From positions 186,001 through 250,000 of the forward strand of contig NZ_PDOA01000002.1 in NCBI RefSeq assembly GCF_003116135.1: a stretch of 64,000 nucleotides of DNA, read 5' to 3'. Source of the DNA: Teichococcus aestuarii. Its GTDB lineage: Bacteria > Pseudomonadota > Alphaproteobacteria > Acetobacterales > Acetobacteraceae. Every line of letters begins with the position of its first letter. Positions within the stretch are counted from its first letter, which is position 1. The notes below the pieces were generated by a model that saw only the letters and a list, made by a program, of their open reading frames with translations, did no database searches and was not told where the DNA came from. The position numbers were made by a program, and so were the translations under genes. This document shows, one piece after another, positions 37,180-45,150 of this stretch.

Positions 37180-37874
37180 CGTGCGCCCTCCAGGACAGCC
37201 TTGGCGTTGCCGGTGAACACCACCACCTGGCCGCGATTCTCCAGCCGGAAGCCCTCGCTGACCAGCGTGCCGAAGGGGCCCTGCGCGGCCACCGGCCGGT
37301 CGCCCCGGGCGCTGCCGCCGGCCACGTCGATCTGCGCCGCCTCGGTGCGCAGCGTGCTGCCGTCGTCGTGCCACAGCGTCACCTGGCCGGACAGGGCGAG
37401 CTGGTTGCTCGCCCGGGCGTAGCGGCCCTGCTGCGCCTCCAGCAGCACCCAGGCGCCGTCGGCCATAAACAGGTCGGCGCGCGGGCGCTCCAGGTCGATC
37501 AGGTCGGTGTTCACCTGCTGCGTGGCGGTGGTGGCGGTCACGTTGTAGGGCCGGTTCTGCTCGTCCAGCCCCTGGTAGCGGGCGGAGGCGATGCGCATGG
37601 CCTCGGCCGAGGTCTGCGCCACGCGGCGGAAGGCCAGCCGGCCCCGCTCCTCCGCCGAATCGAATTCCGGCCACAGGGCGATGGCCGCCAGCAGGCCGAG
37701 CGCCCCCACCGGCAGCAGCCACTTGGCCAGCTTCACCAGCACGCGCCGACGCGCCAGGGCGCCGGCATCCATCGTCATGCGCGCGCGGGACGGCAGCGTC
37801 GTGCGCGACCGGCCGGGCGCGCGGCTGGCACGTTGCGCGGCAAGCGCGTCGCGGGGAGGCGTGGAGGGCGTCAT
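37176..37874 (-). CDS. lptC: LPS export protein LptC
   Basis: 232 residues. Basic cytoplasmic tail, one membrane helix at about 47-67, then a periplasmic LptC domain ('ARYQGLDEQNRPYNVTATTA', 'DLFMADGAWVLLEAQQGRYA', 'GQVTLWHDDGSTLRTEAAQI', 'GTLVSEGFRLENRGQVVVFT'). Passes LPS from LptBFG to LptA. A later ATG ('MTMDAG') is possible. First gene of lptC-lptA-lptB-rpoN-hpf. Confidence 0.9.
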   Translation of the reverse strand: MTPSTPPRDALAAQRASRAPGRSRTTLPSRARMTMDAGALARRRVLVKLAKWLLPVGALGLLAAIALWPEFDSAEERGRLAFRRVAQTSAEAMRIASARYQGLDEQNRPYNVTATTATQQVNTDLIDLERPRADLFMADGAWVLLEAQQGRYARASNQLALSGQVTLWHDDGSTLRTEAAQIDVAGGSARGDRPVAAQGPFGTLVSEGFRLENRGQVVVFTGNAKAVLEGAR

Positions 37875-38060
37875 TCGTCGGCTTTGCTTGTCCGCCGCCT
37901 TCAGGCCCGGCCGGCGCGGACGCGCGAACGCGGGGACAGCAGGCGGTGCGGGAAGGGGAAAAACCTCACCCTCCCTGTATGGGGCTGCGGATGGGCAGGG
38001 TCAACGCGCCGCGGCGTCTCGCTTAATCAAAAAGCGTGCCAGAATTTTGCCGGATTCCGC

Positions 38061-38723
38061 TCAATGCGCGAAAATATCCGGCTCGTCATAGCCCATCAGG
38101 TCGAGGGCACCGCGCGTGGGCAGGAAGCGGAAGCAGGCCTCGGCCAGTTCCAGCCGTCCCTCGCGCCGCAGCAGCGCCTCCAGCCTGCCCCAGAGCGCGT
38201 GCAGGTGCAGCACGTCCGAGGCGGCATACGCCAGCTGCTCCGGCGTCAGCTCGGCCGCGCCCCAGTCGGAGCTCTGCTGCTGCTTGGAGATCTCGACGCC
38301 GAGCAGCTCGCGGCAGAGATCCTTCAGCCCGTGCCGCTCGGTGAAGGTGCGGACCAGCTTGGCGGCGACCTTGGTGCAGCGGACGGGGGCGCATTCCACG
38401 CCCAGCGCGGCGCGCAGGATGGCGACGTCGAAGCGCGCGAAGTGGAACAGCTTCACCACGTCCGGCCGCGCCAGCAGCGCCTTGAGGTTGGGGCAGTCCG
38501 CACCGCGCCCGCCGAGGCTCTCGGGGATGATCTGCACGCAATGCGCCGTGCCGTCGCCGGCCGAGAGCTGCACCAGGCAGAGCCGGTCCCGGCGCGGGTC
38601 GAGGCCCATCGTCTCGGTGTCGATGGCGACGACAGCGCCGAAATCGACATCGGGCGGGAGATCGTGCTTGTGGAGCCTGATGGTGGCGTTGGCCGCAAAC
38701 AGCGCGCTTGCCATCTTCGCCAT
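38061..38723 (-). CDS. rnd: Ribonuclease D-type 3'-5' exonuclease
   Basis: 220 residues: a DEDDy exonuclease domain alone, without the HRDC domains of E. coli RNase D, as in other alphaproteobacteria. Motifs: Exo I IDTETMGLD, Exo II 'KLFHFARFDVAILR', Exo III YAASDVLHLHALW. Processes stable RNA 3' ends. It lies directly downstream of tRNA-Leu on the same strand, which may be one of its substrates. GGAAGG precedes the ATG at 38723. Confidence 0.92.
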   Translation of the reverse strand: MAKMASALFAANATIRLHKHDLPPDVDFGAVVAIDTETMGLDPRRDRLCLVQLSAGDGTAHCVQIIPESLGGRGADCPNLKALLARPDVVKLFHFARFDVAILRAALGVECAPVRCTKVAAKLVRTFTERHGLKDLCRELLGVEISKQQQSSDWGAAELTPEQLAYAASDVLHLHALWGRLEALLRREGRLELAEACFRFLPTRGALDLMGYDEPDIFAH

Positions 38724-38772
38724 CCCTGCCTTCCGATCCTGACCGTTGCGCTGACGCGCCGCGGAGGAGATA

Positions 38773-38856
<84 letters not shown>

Positions 38857-38978
38857 AAGGGGGCGAACCGCCGTTTGGCGTGGGTGGGCTTTTATGGGCG
38901 CGGCCGGGCGCCGTCAACGGGGGTTTTGACAAAATTACGACGCCGGGCCGAACCGCCCCGCTCCAGCCGGAACGGGGC

Positions 38979-39060
38979 CCGCCGCCCTGCCCCGCCGCCC
39001 CGCCCCGCCGCCCTGCCCAGCCGCCCTGCCCAGCCGCCCTGCCCAGCCGCCCTGGCCCGC
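38979..39060. repeat. GC-rich 13-base minisatellite
   Basis: Tandem copies of CCGCCCTGCCCAG; three perfect units (about 39008-39047) flanked by degenerate ones (CCGCCCTGCCC, CCGCCCCGCCC). It fills the end of the gap between the tRNA gene and the 3' end of the antiporter gene (stop at 39072). Confidence 0.8.
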
Positions 39061-39071
39061 CGGCCGCCGCC

Positions 39072-41654
39072 TCAGCCCCGTCCGGCCTCGGGCTGCGGCG
39101 CGGCGGCGGCCTCGAAGCCCACCAGCCGCAGCCCGGCGGCAGGCGGCTCCACCGCCGGCGGGGCCGGCTCCTCCGGCTCCGGCTGGCGGCTCTCGGAGAT
39201 GCGCTCCATGCGCCGGCCCAGTTCCGGCGCATCCAGCAGCAGGCGCTGGAAATCGGCGGCGCTCAGCTCCAGCAGGTGGCAGAAGCTGGTGGCCTTGGCG
39301 CGGCTGCGCCGCCGGCCGGGGTGCAGCAGCTCCGCCTCGCCCACGAAGTCGCCATGGGTGAGCAGGATGCTGTGCCCGTCCTGCTGCAGCTCCACCTCGC
39401 CCCGGCTGATGAAATAGACCGAGCGCGACGGCTGGCGGCGGCGGTAGATCCACTCCCCCGGCACGGTGAAGCGGCTGGTCACGCTCATCGCCAGGTCGTG
39501 CAGCAGCGCGTCCTGCAGCCCGGCGAAGGCCGGGAATTCCTCGATCCGCTTGTCCAGCCCGAGCTGGATGTTGAACTGCAGCGGGCGGGAGACCTGCCGG
39601 CGCAGCGTCTCCAGGCCGCGGATCAGCTCGTCGTACAGCTCCTCGCCCACCAGGGATTCGTGCTTCAGCGTGGCGTATTCCTCCGCCTCCAGCCGCAGCC
39701 CGATCTGCCGCAGGATCCGCGTCTCCAGCGCCTCGGCATAGCCGGGGTATTGCAGGCGCAGCGTCTCCATCGCATCCGCCAGCAGGTCCTCGCGGCGGGC
39801 GACGATGTCGGAGACCACCTCGGTCACGCGCGTGCCCAGCACCGGCTCCATCCGCCGCCGCACGAAGCGCTGCATGGAGAGGGCGACGAGATGCGTCAGC
39901 AGCAGCATCTCGAAGCGCTCGGCCATGCAGTGCATCAGCGGCGTGTCGATGCGGAACTTGCGGTGCAGCCACTGCGCCAGGTGGAAGCGCAGGCTGGGCT
40001 GCAGCCGCCGCCGCGCCGCCTGGATGTAGCCGAGCCGGCCCTCGCTGCGGGCGCCGTCGATCATGCTCTCGGCGTTCCACAGCAGGTTCTCCATCACCCG
40101 GCGGGAGAGGCCCTGGTCCTGGAACATCTCCAGCAGCAGGGAGCGCTCCTGGCTGGCGAAGGTGATCAGGCCGAGGATGACGCGCTCGCGGTCGGAGATG
40201 GCGGTGTCGAAGGTGTTGGCCGCCGTCTCCACCCGCACGCGGCGCTCGTAGAGCTCCACCACATGGGCGCGGGCGGGGGCGGAGAAGCCCAGCTCGGCGG
40301 CGGTGCCGCGCAGCTTGTCCCGCACCTCGCCGAGGCCGATCGCCACCACCTGGTTGCGCAGCGCCTGGTCGGCCGGCGAGAGGCGGTCGAGCTTCAGGAA
40401 GTGCACCAGGAAGCGCAGCGTGGTGCCGTTCACCAGCAGGGTGCTGAGCACGTAGCCGGTGGCGACGATGGCGACGAATTGCTGCACCGAGCTCGGCACC
40501 GCCCCGTTCTCGGTGACGGAGAGCGCCAGCGCCAGGGTGATGGCGCCGCGCATGCCGCCCCACAGGATGGTCACCTTGAAGGGGATGGGCACGCGCTGCG
40601 AGAGGCGGGCCATGGCCAGCAGCGGCATCAGCCCGAACAGCACCGCCGCCCGAGCTGCCATGGCCGCCAGGATGACGATGCCGATCAGCAGCAGGTCGTG
40701 CTGCTCCATGCCCAGCATCAGCCGCGGCACCAGCATCGAGGCCAGCACGAAGACCAGGGAGCTGGCCCAGAAGGAGAGCTGCGCCCAGACATCCTGCAGG
40801 AACTGCCAGCTCTGCGGGCGGAAGGTGGAGGGGCCGACCGCGCTCACCGTCAGCCCCGCGGCGGCGGCGGCCACCACGCCGGAGAAGCCCAGGAACTCGT
40901 CGCACAGGATGTAGGTGACATAAGGCAGCGCCAGGGTCAGCGTCATCTCGGCGGTGCGGTTGCCGCCCAGCAGGGGCAGCACGCCCAGCATCATCCGCGC
41001 CAGGATGAAGCCCACCGCCAGCCCGCCGATGAAGGACAGGACGAAGGTGACCACCGCCGCCATCGGGTCGCCCGGGTGCTGGCCGGTGAGCTGGGCCAGG
41101 AAGATGGTGAAGATGGAGATGGCCGCCGCGTCGTTCAGCAGGCTCTCGCCCTCCACCAGCCGGGTGAGGCGGGAATTGGCGCCGATCTCGCGGAAGATGC
41201 CGACCACCGCCGAGGGGTCGGTCGTCGCCACGATGGCGCCCAGCATCAGGCAGGCGGTGAGCGGCACGCCGGCGATGGGGGCGAGGGCGAAGCCGATCGC
41301 CGCCGTCGTCACCAGCACCGCCACCACCGCCAGCACCAGCACTGGCGCCGCGTCCCGCGCCAGCCTGCGCACGTCGATCGAGAGCGCGCCGTGGAACACC
41401 AGCAGCGGCAGGAAGATGAAGAGGAACACCTCGGCGTTGATCGGGAAGTGCAGCAGGGTGTTCGCCGCCTCGTCCAGCGCGCTGGTGTGCGAGGTGTTCA
41501 GCAGCAGAGTCGCGCCGCCGCCCAGCAGCACCCCCACCACCGCCAGCAGCACCGTGCTGGAGAGCATCAGCCGCCCCGCGAGCGGCTGGATGGCACTGAC
41601 GACGATCAGCAGCATGGCGATGGCGAGGAGGGTATTCGGCAGGGTCGTCAGCAT
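39072..41654 (-). CDS. Na+/H+ exchanger with C-terminal cyclic-nucleotide-binding domain
   Basis: 860 residues. N-terminal CPA1/NHE transporter (about 1-410, 12-13 helices) with ATTDPSAVVGIFRE and the ion-binding 'VEGESLLNDAAAISIF' (Asn174-Asp175) and GGMRGAITLALALS. A helical cytosolic region (about 420-720) links it to a cyclic-nucleotide-binding domain (about 730-810: 'FISRGEVELQQDGHSILLTH', GDFVGEAELLHPGRRRSRAK). The arrangement recalls animal sperm NHE and SOS1 exchangers but lacks a voltage sensor. The usual cAMP-contact Arg of the phosphate cassette (GExxLL...RxA) is partly kept (GEAELLHPGRRRSRA). Predicted to exchange Na+ (or K+) for H+ under nucleotide control. Confidence 0.9.
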   Translation of the reverse strand: MLTTLPNTLLAIAMLLIVVSAIQPLAGRLMLSSTVLLAVVGVLLGGGATLLLNTSHTSALDEAANTLLHFPINAEVFLFIFLPLLVFHGALSIDVRRLARDAAPVLVLAVVAVLVTTAAIGFALAPIAGVPLTACLMLGAIVATTDPSAVVGIFREIGANSRLTRLVEGESLLNDAAAISIFTIFLAQLTGQHPGDPMAAVVTFVLSFIGGLAVGFILARMMLGVLPLLGGNRTAEMTLTLALPYVTYILCDEFLGFSGVVAAAAAGLTVSAVGPSTFRPQSWQFLQDVWAQLSFWASSLVFVLASMLVPRLMLGMEQHDLLLIGIVILAAMAARAAVLFGLMPLLAMARLSQRVPIPFKVTILWGGMRGAITLALALSVTENGAVPSSVQQFVAIVATGYVLSTLLVNGTTLRFLVHFLKLDRLSPADQALRNQVVAIGLGEVRDKLRGTAAELGFSAPARAHVVELYERRVRVETAANTFDTAISDRERVILGLITFASQERSLLLEMFQDQGLSRRVMENLLWNAESMIDGARSEGRLGYIQAARRRLQPSLRFHLAQWLHRKFRIDTPLMHCMAERFEMLLLTHLVALSMQRFVRRRMEPVLGTRVTEVVSDIVARREDLLADAMETLRLQYPGYAEALETRILRQIGLRLEAEEYATLKHESLVGEELYDELIRGLETLRRQVSRPLQFNIQLGLDKRIEEFPAFAGLQDALLHDLAMSVTSRFTVPGEWIYRRRQPSRSVYFISRGEVELQQDGHSILLTHGDFVGEAELLHPGRRRSRAKATSFCHLLELSAADFQRLLLDAPELGRRMERISESRQPEPEEPAPPAVEPPAAGLRLVGFEAAAAPQPEAGRG

Positions 41655-41835
41655 CGGTCCGCTCGTCTGGCGCCGCGAGGAGATGGCACGGGGCAGGGGA
41701 AGGAAGGCCACTCTGGGCCAATACTGGGGCGGATGTGGGGCGCGCCGCGCAGGCCTTGAAGCCGCCCCGCGTCTGGAGCATGGCTTTTCCGCCGCGCCAC
41801 GGCATCCTGGCCGGCTTTTCAAGGAACAGCCCGGC

Positions 41836-43185
41836 ATGGCGACGAGGAACCCGCCCGCACAGGCACCGCAGCAGCAGGAGCGGCCGGCCCGCGCCCTGCG
41901 TGGCGCCGCGATCAGCTTCCGGGCGGACCCCTTCCTGGCGGAGGACCCCGCCGCCACGCTGCGCCACTGGCCGGACGCGCTGATCCGGCTGGAGGGCGGG
42001 CGCATCGCCGGCATCGGGGATTTCTCGGCGGAAGCGGCGGCGGGGCTGGCGGTCACCCACTACCCGGACGCGCTGATCTGCCCCGGCTTCATCGACACCC
42101 ATGTCCACTACCCGCAGCTTCCCATGGTGGGCGCCTATGGCGAGGGGCTGCTGGAATGGCTGGAGCGCTACACCTTCCCCGCCGAGATGGCCTTCGCCGA
42201 CGCGGCGCACGCGGCGCACGCGGCGCGGGTGGCGCGGGTCTTCCTGCACGCCCTGCTGGCCGCCGGCACCACCACGGCGGCGGTGTATGGCACGGTCCAT
42301 GCCGCCTCGGCCGAGGCCTTCTTCGCCGAATCGGCGCGGCTGAACACGCGGATGATCGCCGGCAAGGTGCTGATGGACCGCAACGCCCCCGCCGCCCTGC
42401 TCGACCCGCCCGGCGGCGGCATCGACGAATCGGCGGCGCTGATCGAACGCTGGCACGGCCGGGGGCGGCAGCTCTACGCCGTGACGCCGCGCTTCGCCCC
42501 CACCTCCAGCCCGGCGCAGCTCGCGGCCGCCGGGCGGCTGTGGCGGGAGCACCCCGGCACCTACCTGCAGACCCACCTCTCCGAGAGCCCGCCCGAGCTG
42601 GCCTGGGTGCGGGAGCTGTTCCCGGAGGCGGAGGACTATCTCGACGTCTATCACCGCGCCGGCCTCACCGGGCGGCGCGCCGTGTTCGGCCACGGCGTCC
42701 ATCTCTCCGAGGCGGAGTTCTGCCGCTGCCATGCCACCGGCTCGGCGCTGGCGCATTGCCCCAGTTCCAACCTGTTCCTGGGCAGCGGCGCCTTCCGCCT
42801 GTCCGAGGCGAAGCGGCGGGACCGCCCGGTACGCGTGGGCCTCGGCAGCGACGTGGGCGCCGGCACCAGCCTCTCCACCCTCCGCACGCTGGGCGACGCC
42901 TACAAGGTCTCGCGTCTGAATGGCACACGGCTCTCGGCCGTGCAGGCTTTCTGGCTGGCGACGCGCGGCGGTGCCGAGGCGCTGGAGCTGGAGGACCGTA
43001 TCGGCAGCCTGGAGCCCGGCATGGAGGCCGACCTCGTGGTGCTGGACCTGAAGGCCACGCCCCTGCTGGAGATGCGCATGGCCGCCTGCGACAGCCTCGC
43101 CGAGCAGCTTTTCGCCCTGATGACCCTGGCCGACGACCGCAGCATCCGCGCCACCTACGTCGCCGGCGAGCGCCTGTACGGATAG
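41836..43185 (+). CDS. guaD: Guanine deaminase
   Basis: 449 residues from the ATG at 41836, preceded by AAGGAA. Zn-dependent amidohydrolase converting guanine to xanthine. Metal ligands: IDTHVHYPQ (His89, His91), 'TYLQTHLSESPPELAWV', 'VFGHGVHLSEAEF' and 'RVGLGSDVGAGTSLSTL'. The PQ after the first His pair and the CHATGSALAHCPSSNLFLG stretch are typical GuaD. No purine transporter or xanthine dehydrogenase genes are adjacent, and I see no purine riboswitch upstream. Confidence 0.94.
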   Translation: MATRNPPAQAPQQQERPARALRGAAISFRADPFLAEDPAATLRHWPDALIRLEGGRIAGIGDFSAEAAAGLAVTHYPDALICPGFIDTHVHYPQLPMVGAYGEGLLEWLERYTFPAEMAFADAAHAAHAARVARVFLHALLAAGTTTAAVYGTVHAASAEAFFAESARLNTRMIAGKVLMDRNAPAALLDPPGGGIDESAALIERWHGRGRQLYAVTPRFAPTSSPAQLAAAGRLWREHPGTYLQTHLSESPPELAWVRELFPEAEDYLDVYHRAGLTGRRAVFGHGVHLSEAEFCRCHATGSALAHCPSSNLFLGSGAFRLSEAKRRDRPVRVGLGSDVGAGTSLSTLRTLGDAYKVSRLNGTRLSAVQAFWLATRGGAEALELEDRIGSLEPGMEADLVVLDLKATPLLEMRMAACDSLAEQLFALMTLADDRSIRATYVAGERLYG

Positions 43186-43229
43186 AAGAAAGATGGAAGG
43201 CCGGGGGAATTCCTTCCCCCGGCCTTCCC
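43186..43229. repeat. Dispersed palindromic repeat, family A, copy 4 (inverted)
   Basis: GAAGAAAGATGG followed by GGCCGGGGGAATTCCTTCCC and CCGGCCTTCC, i.e. the family A core in reverse orientation. It fills the entire gap between the convergent genes guaD (+) and the MDR oxidoreductase (-), ideal for a bidirectional terminator. Confidence 0.8.
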
Positions 43230-43230
43230 T

Positions 43231-44229
43231 TTAAAGCTTCACCACCAGCTTCCCGAAATTCTTCCCCTCGAGCAGCCCGATGAAGGCGTCCGGCGCGTTC
43301 TCCAGCCCTTCCGCCACATCCTCCTTCCAGCGCAGCTTCCCCGCGCGGATCCAGGCCGCGCCGCGCTCGCGCCAGGTGGCCCAGGCGCGCGGATGGTCGG
43401 AGACGATGAAGCCTTGCAGGCGCAGGCGCTTGCGCACCACGCTGGTCAGGTTGGGCCCGGGCGGCAGCGGCCGGACGTTGTAGCCCGCCACCATGCCGCA
43501 GAAGGCGATGCGCCCGAAATCCCGCATGCGGGGGAACACCGCCTCCTGCACCGCGCCGCCGACATTCTCGAAATACACGTCGATGCCGCCGGGGCAGGCT
43601 TCGTCGAGCTGCGCGCCGAGGTCGCCGCGATGGTCGAGGCAGGCATCGAAGCCCAGCTCCTCCGTCACGTAGCGGCACTTCTCCGCGCCGCCGGCGATGC
43701 CGACGACGCGGCAGCCCATGGCCTTGGCGATCTGCCCCGCCACGCCGCCCACCGCGCCGGAGGCGGCGGCGACGACGAAGGTCTCCCCCGGCCGCGGCTG
43801 GCCGATCTCGGTGACGCCGACCCAGGCCGTGGTGCCCGGCATGCCCAGCACGCCCAAATAGGCGCTGGGCGGCACGCCCTCCACCCCGGGCAGCTTCTGC
43901 ACCGTGTGGCCGGGGGCGGCGGAGTAGAGCTGCCAGCCGCGCGCGCCGCCCACCCAGTCACCGGGGGAGAAGGCCGGGTTGCGGCTCTCCACCACCTCGC
44001 CCACGCACTCGCCCTCCATCACCTCGCCCAGCTTCACGGGGGCGGAGTAGGAGGCGCTGTCATCCATCCGCCCGCGCATATAGGGGTCGAGCGAGAGGAA
44101 GCGGTGGCGCACCAGCACCTCGTTCTTGCCGATCTCGGGCAGCGGCGTCTCGGCCAGCTCGAAATGCTCGGGGCCGGGCCGGCCCGTCGGGCGGGCCTTC
44201 AGCAGGATCCGCCGGTTCTGTTCCGTCAT
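43231..44229 (-). CDS. NADP-dependent MDR-family oxidoreductase (CurA/PTGR-like)
   Basis: 332 residues. Zinc-independent medium-chain reductase that reduces enones or similar compounds with NADPH. 'RHRFLSLDPYMRGRMDD' and 'VGEVVESRNPAFSPGDWV' in the catalytic domain, cofactor loop 'VAAASGAVGGVAGQIAKAMG', 'VDVYFENVGG'-like DVYFENVGGAVQEAVFPRM and the ending 'LLEGKNFGKLVVKL'. The GRMxD and FENVGG motifs are typical of the leukotriene B4 dehydrogenase-like group. Substrate unknown. Confidence 0.9.
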   Translation of the reverse strand: MTEQNRRILLKARPTGRPGPEHFELAETPLPEIGKNEVLVRHRFLSLDPYMRGRMDDSASYSAPVKLGEVMEGECVGEVVESRNPAFSPGDWVGGARGWQLYSAAPGHTVQKLPGVEGVPPSAYLGVLGMPGTTAWVGVTEIGQPRPGETFVVAAASGAVGGVAGQIAKAMGCRVVGIAGGAEKCRYVTEELGFDACLDHRGDLGAQLDEACPGGIDVYFENVGGAVQEAVFPRMRDFGRIAFCGMVAGYNVRPLPPGPNLTSVVRKRLRLQGFIVSDHPRAWATWRERGAAWIRAGKLRWKEDVAEGLENAPDAFIGLLEGKNFGKLVVKL

Positions 44230-44319
44230 GTGCGTGTCTCCCTGGTTCTGGCTCGGGTCGCGGCACTCTGCGCCGGTCCCGGCGGGCTGCCAACGCAGAA
44301 GGGGGAGGGAGGCTGCGGC

Positions 44320-45150
44320 TCAGGGTAGCCGGCGCAGCCAGCCCTCGAGCCGCGCGGCCAGGCCGGGCCAGTCCGGCTCCAGCATCATCAGGTGGCCCAT
44401 CCCGGGCAGGAACTCCGCCTCCGTGCCGTGCCAAAGGGCGCAGCGGCGCACCGCGTCGGCCGGGATCAGCCGGTCCTCCCCGGCGCCCAGCACCAGCACG
44501 CGGCGGCCATGCAGCCAGCCATACGGCACGGGCTGGGGCAGCTGCGCCTCCAGCAGGGCGGCGCGGGATTCGCCGCCCATCCGCGCCACCAGCGCATGCG
44601 CCCGGGGCTGCGGCATGGCAGCGCTGAACAGGGTGGTGGCCAGCTCGGGCGGGGCGCTGCCCACGGGGGCGTCCATCCGCGCCGCCTCGGCCCACAGCAC
44701 CGGGTCGGTCAGCGCCAGCCGGGCGGAGGAGAACCACAGCCCCTCGGGCGGCACGGGGGTGAGCAGCGCGGCGCCGCGCACGGCGGGCTCCATCAGCAGG
44801 CGCTGCGCCACCAGGGCGCCCAGCGAATGGCCTACCAGCACCACCGGCCCCTGGAGCCGCGCCAGGGCGGCACGCGCCTGCACCACGTAGTCGGTCAGGC
44901 CGGAAGGGCGGTGATGCGTCTCCCGCGCCATGTCCAGCACCCAGCCGGAGAAGCCGGCCTCCGCGAGATGCGCGGCGAAGCCTTCCTCCCACACCCAGCC
45001 GCCGCAGCCGGCGCCGTGCAGGAACAGCAGGGCCGGCGCGGCCGCCACGGCGGGGCGCTGGCGGCCCCGCGCACCCGCCGCCGGGAGGTGCCGCAGCCCC
45101 GGATGCGCCGAGGCATTCCCGGGCGGCAGGGAGACGCCGACATCCGGCAT
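44320..45150 (-). CDS. Alpha/beta hydrolase
   Basis: 276 residues. Oxyanion region 'LLFLHGAGCGGWVWEEGFAA', nucleophile elbow VGHSLGALVAQ (Ser in GHSLG), acid in 'LGAGEDRLIPADAV' and catalytic His in 'FLPGMGHLMMLEPDW'. A complete catalytic triad, so an active esterase, lipase or similar enzyme; the substrate cannot be told. Its ATG overlaps the stop of the antiporter gene upstream (TGATG). The first 35 residues are poorly conserved and the true start may be later. Confidence 0.88.
   Translation of the reverse strand: MPDVGVSLPPGNASAHPGLRHLPAAGARGRQRPAVAAAPALLFLHGAGCGGWVWEEGFAAHLAEAGFSGWVLDMARETHHRPSGLTDYVVQARAALARLQGPVVLVGHSLGALVAQRLLMEPAVRGAALLTPVPPEGLWFSSARLALTDPVLWAEAARMDAPVGSAPPELATTLFSAAMPQPRAHALVARMGGESRAALLEAQLPQPVPYGWLHGRRVLVLGAGEDRLIPADAVRRCALWHGTEAEFLPGMGHLMMLEPDWPGLAARLEGWLRRLP

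Noticed and set aside
38979-39060. CRISPR array
   Set aside because: Units are 13 bases and contiguous without spacers; no cas genes.
41655-41835. Purine riboswitch before guaD
   Set aside because: No conserved P1-P3 core pattern visible; the leader is GC-rich and featureless.
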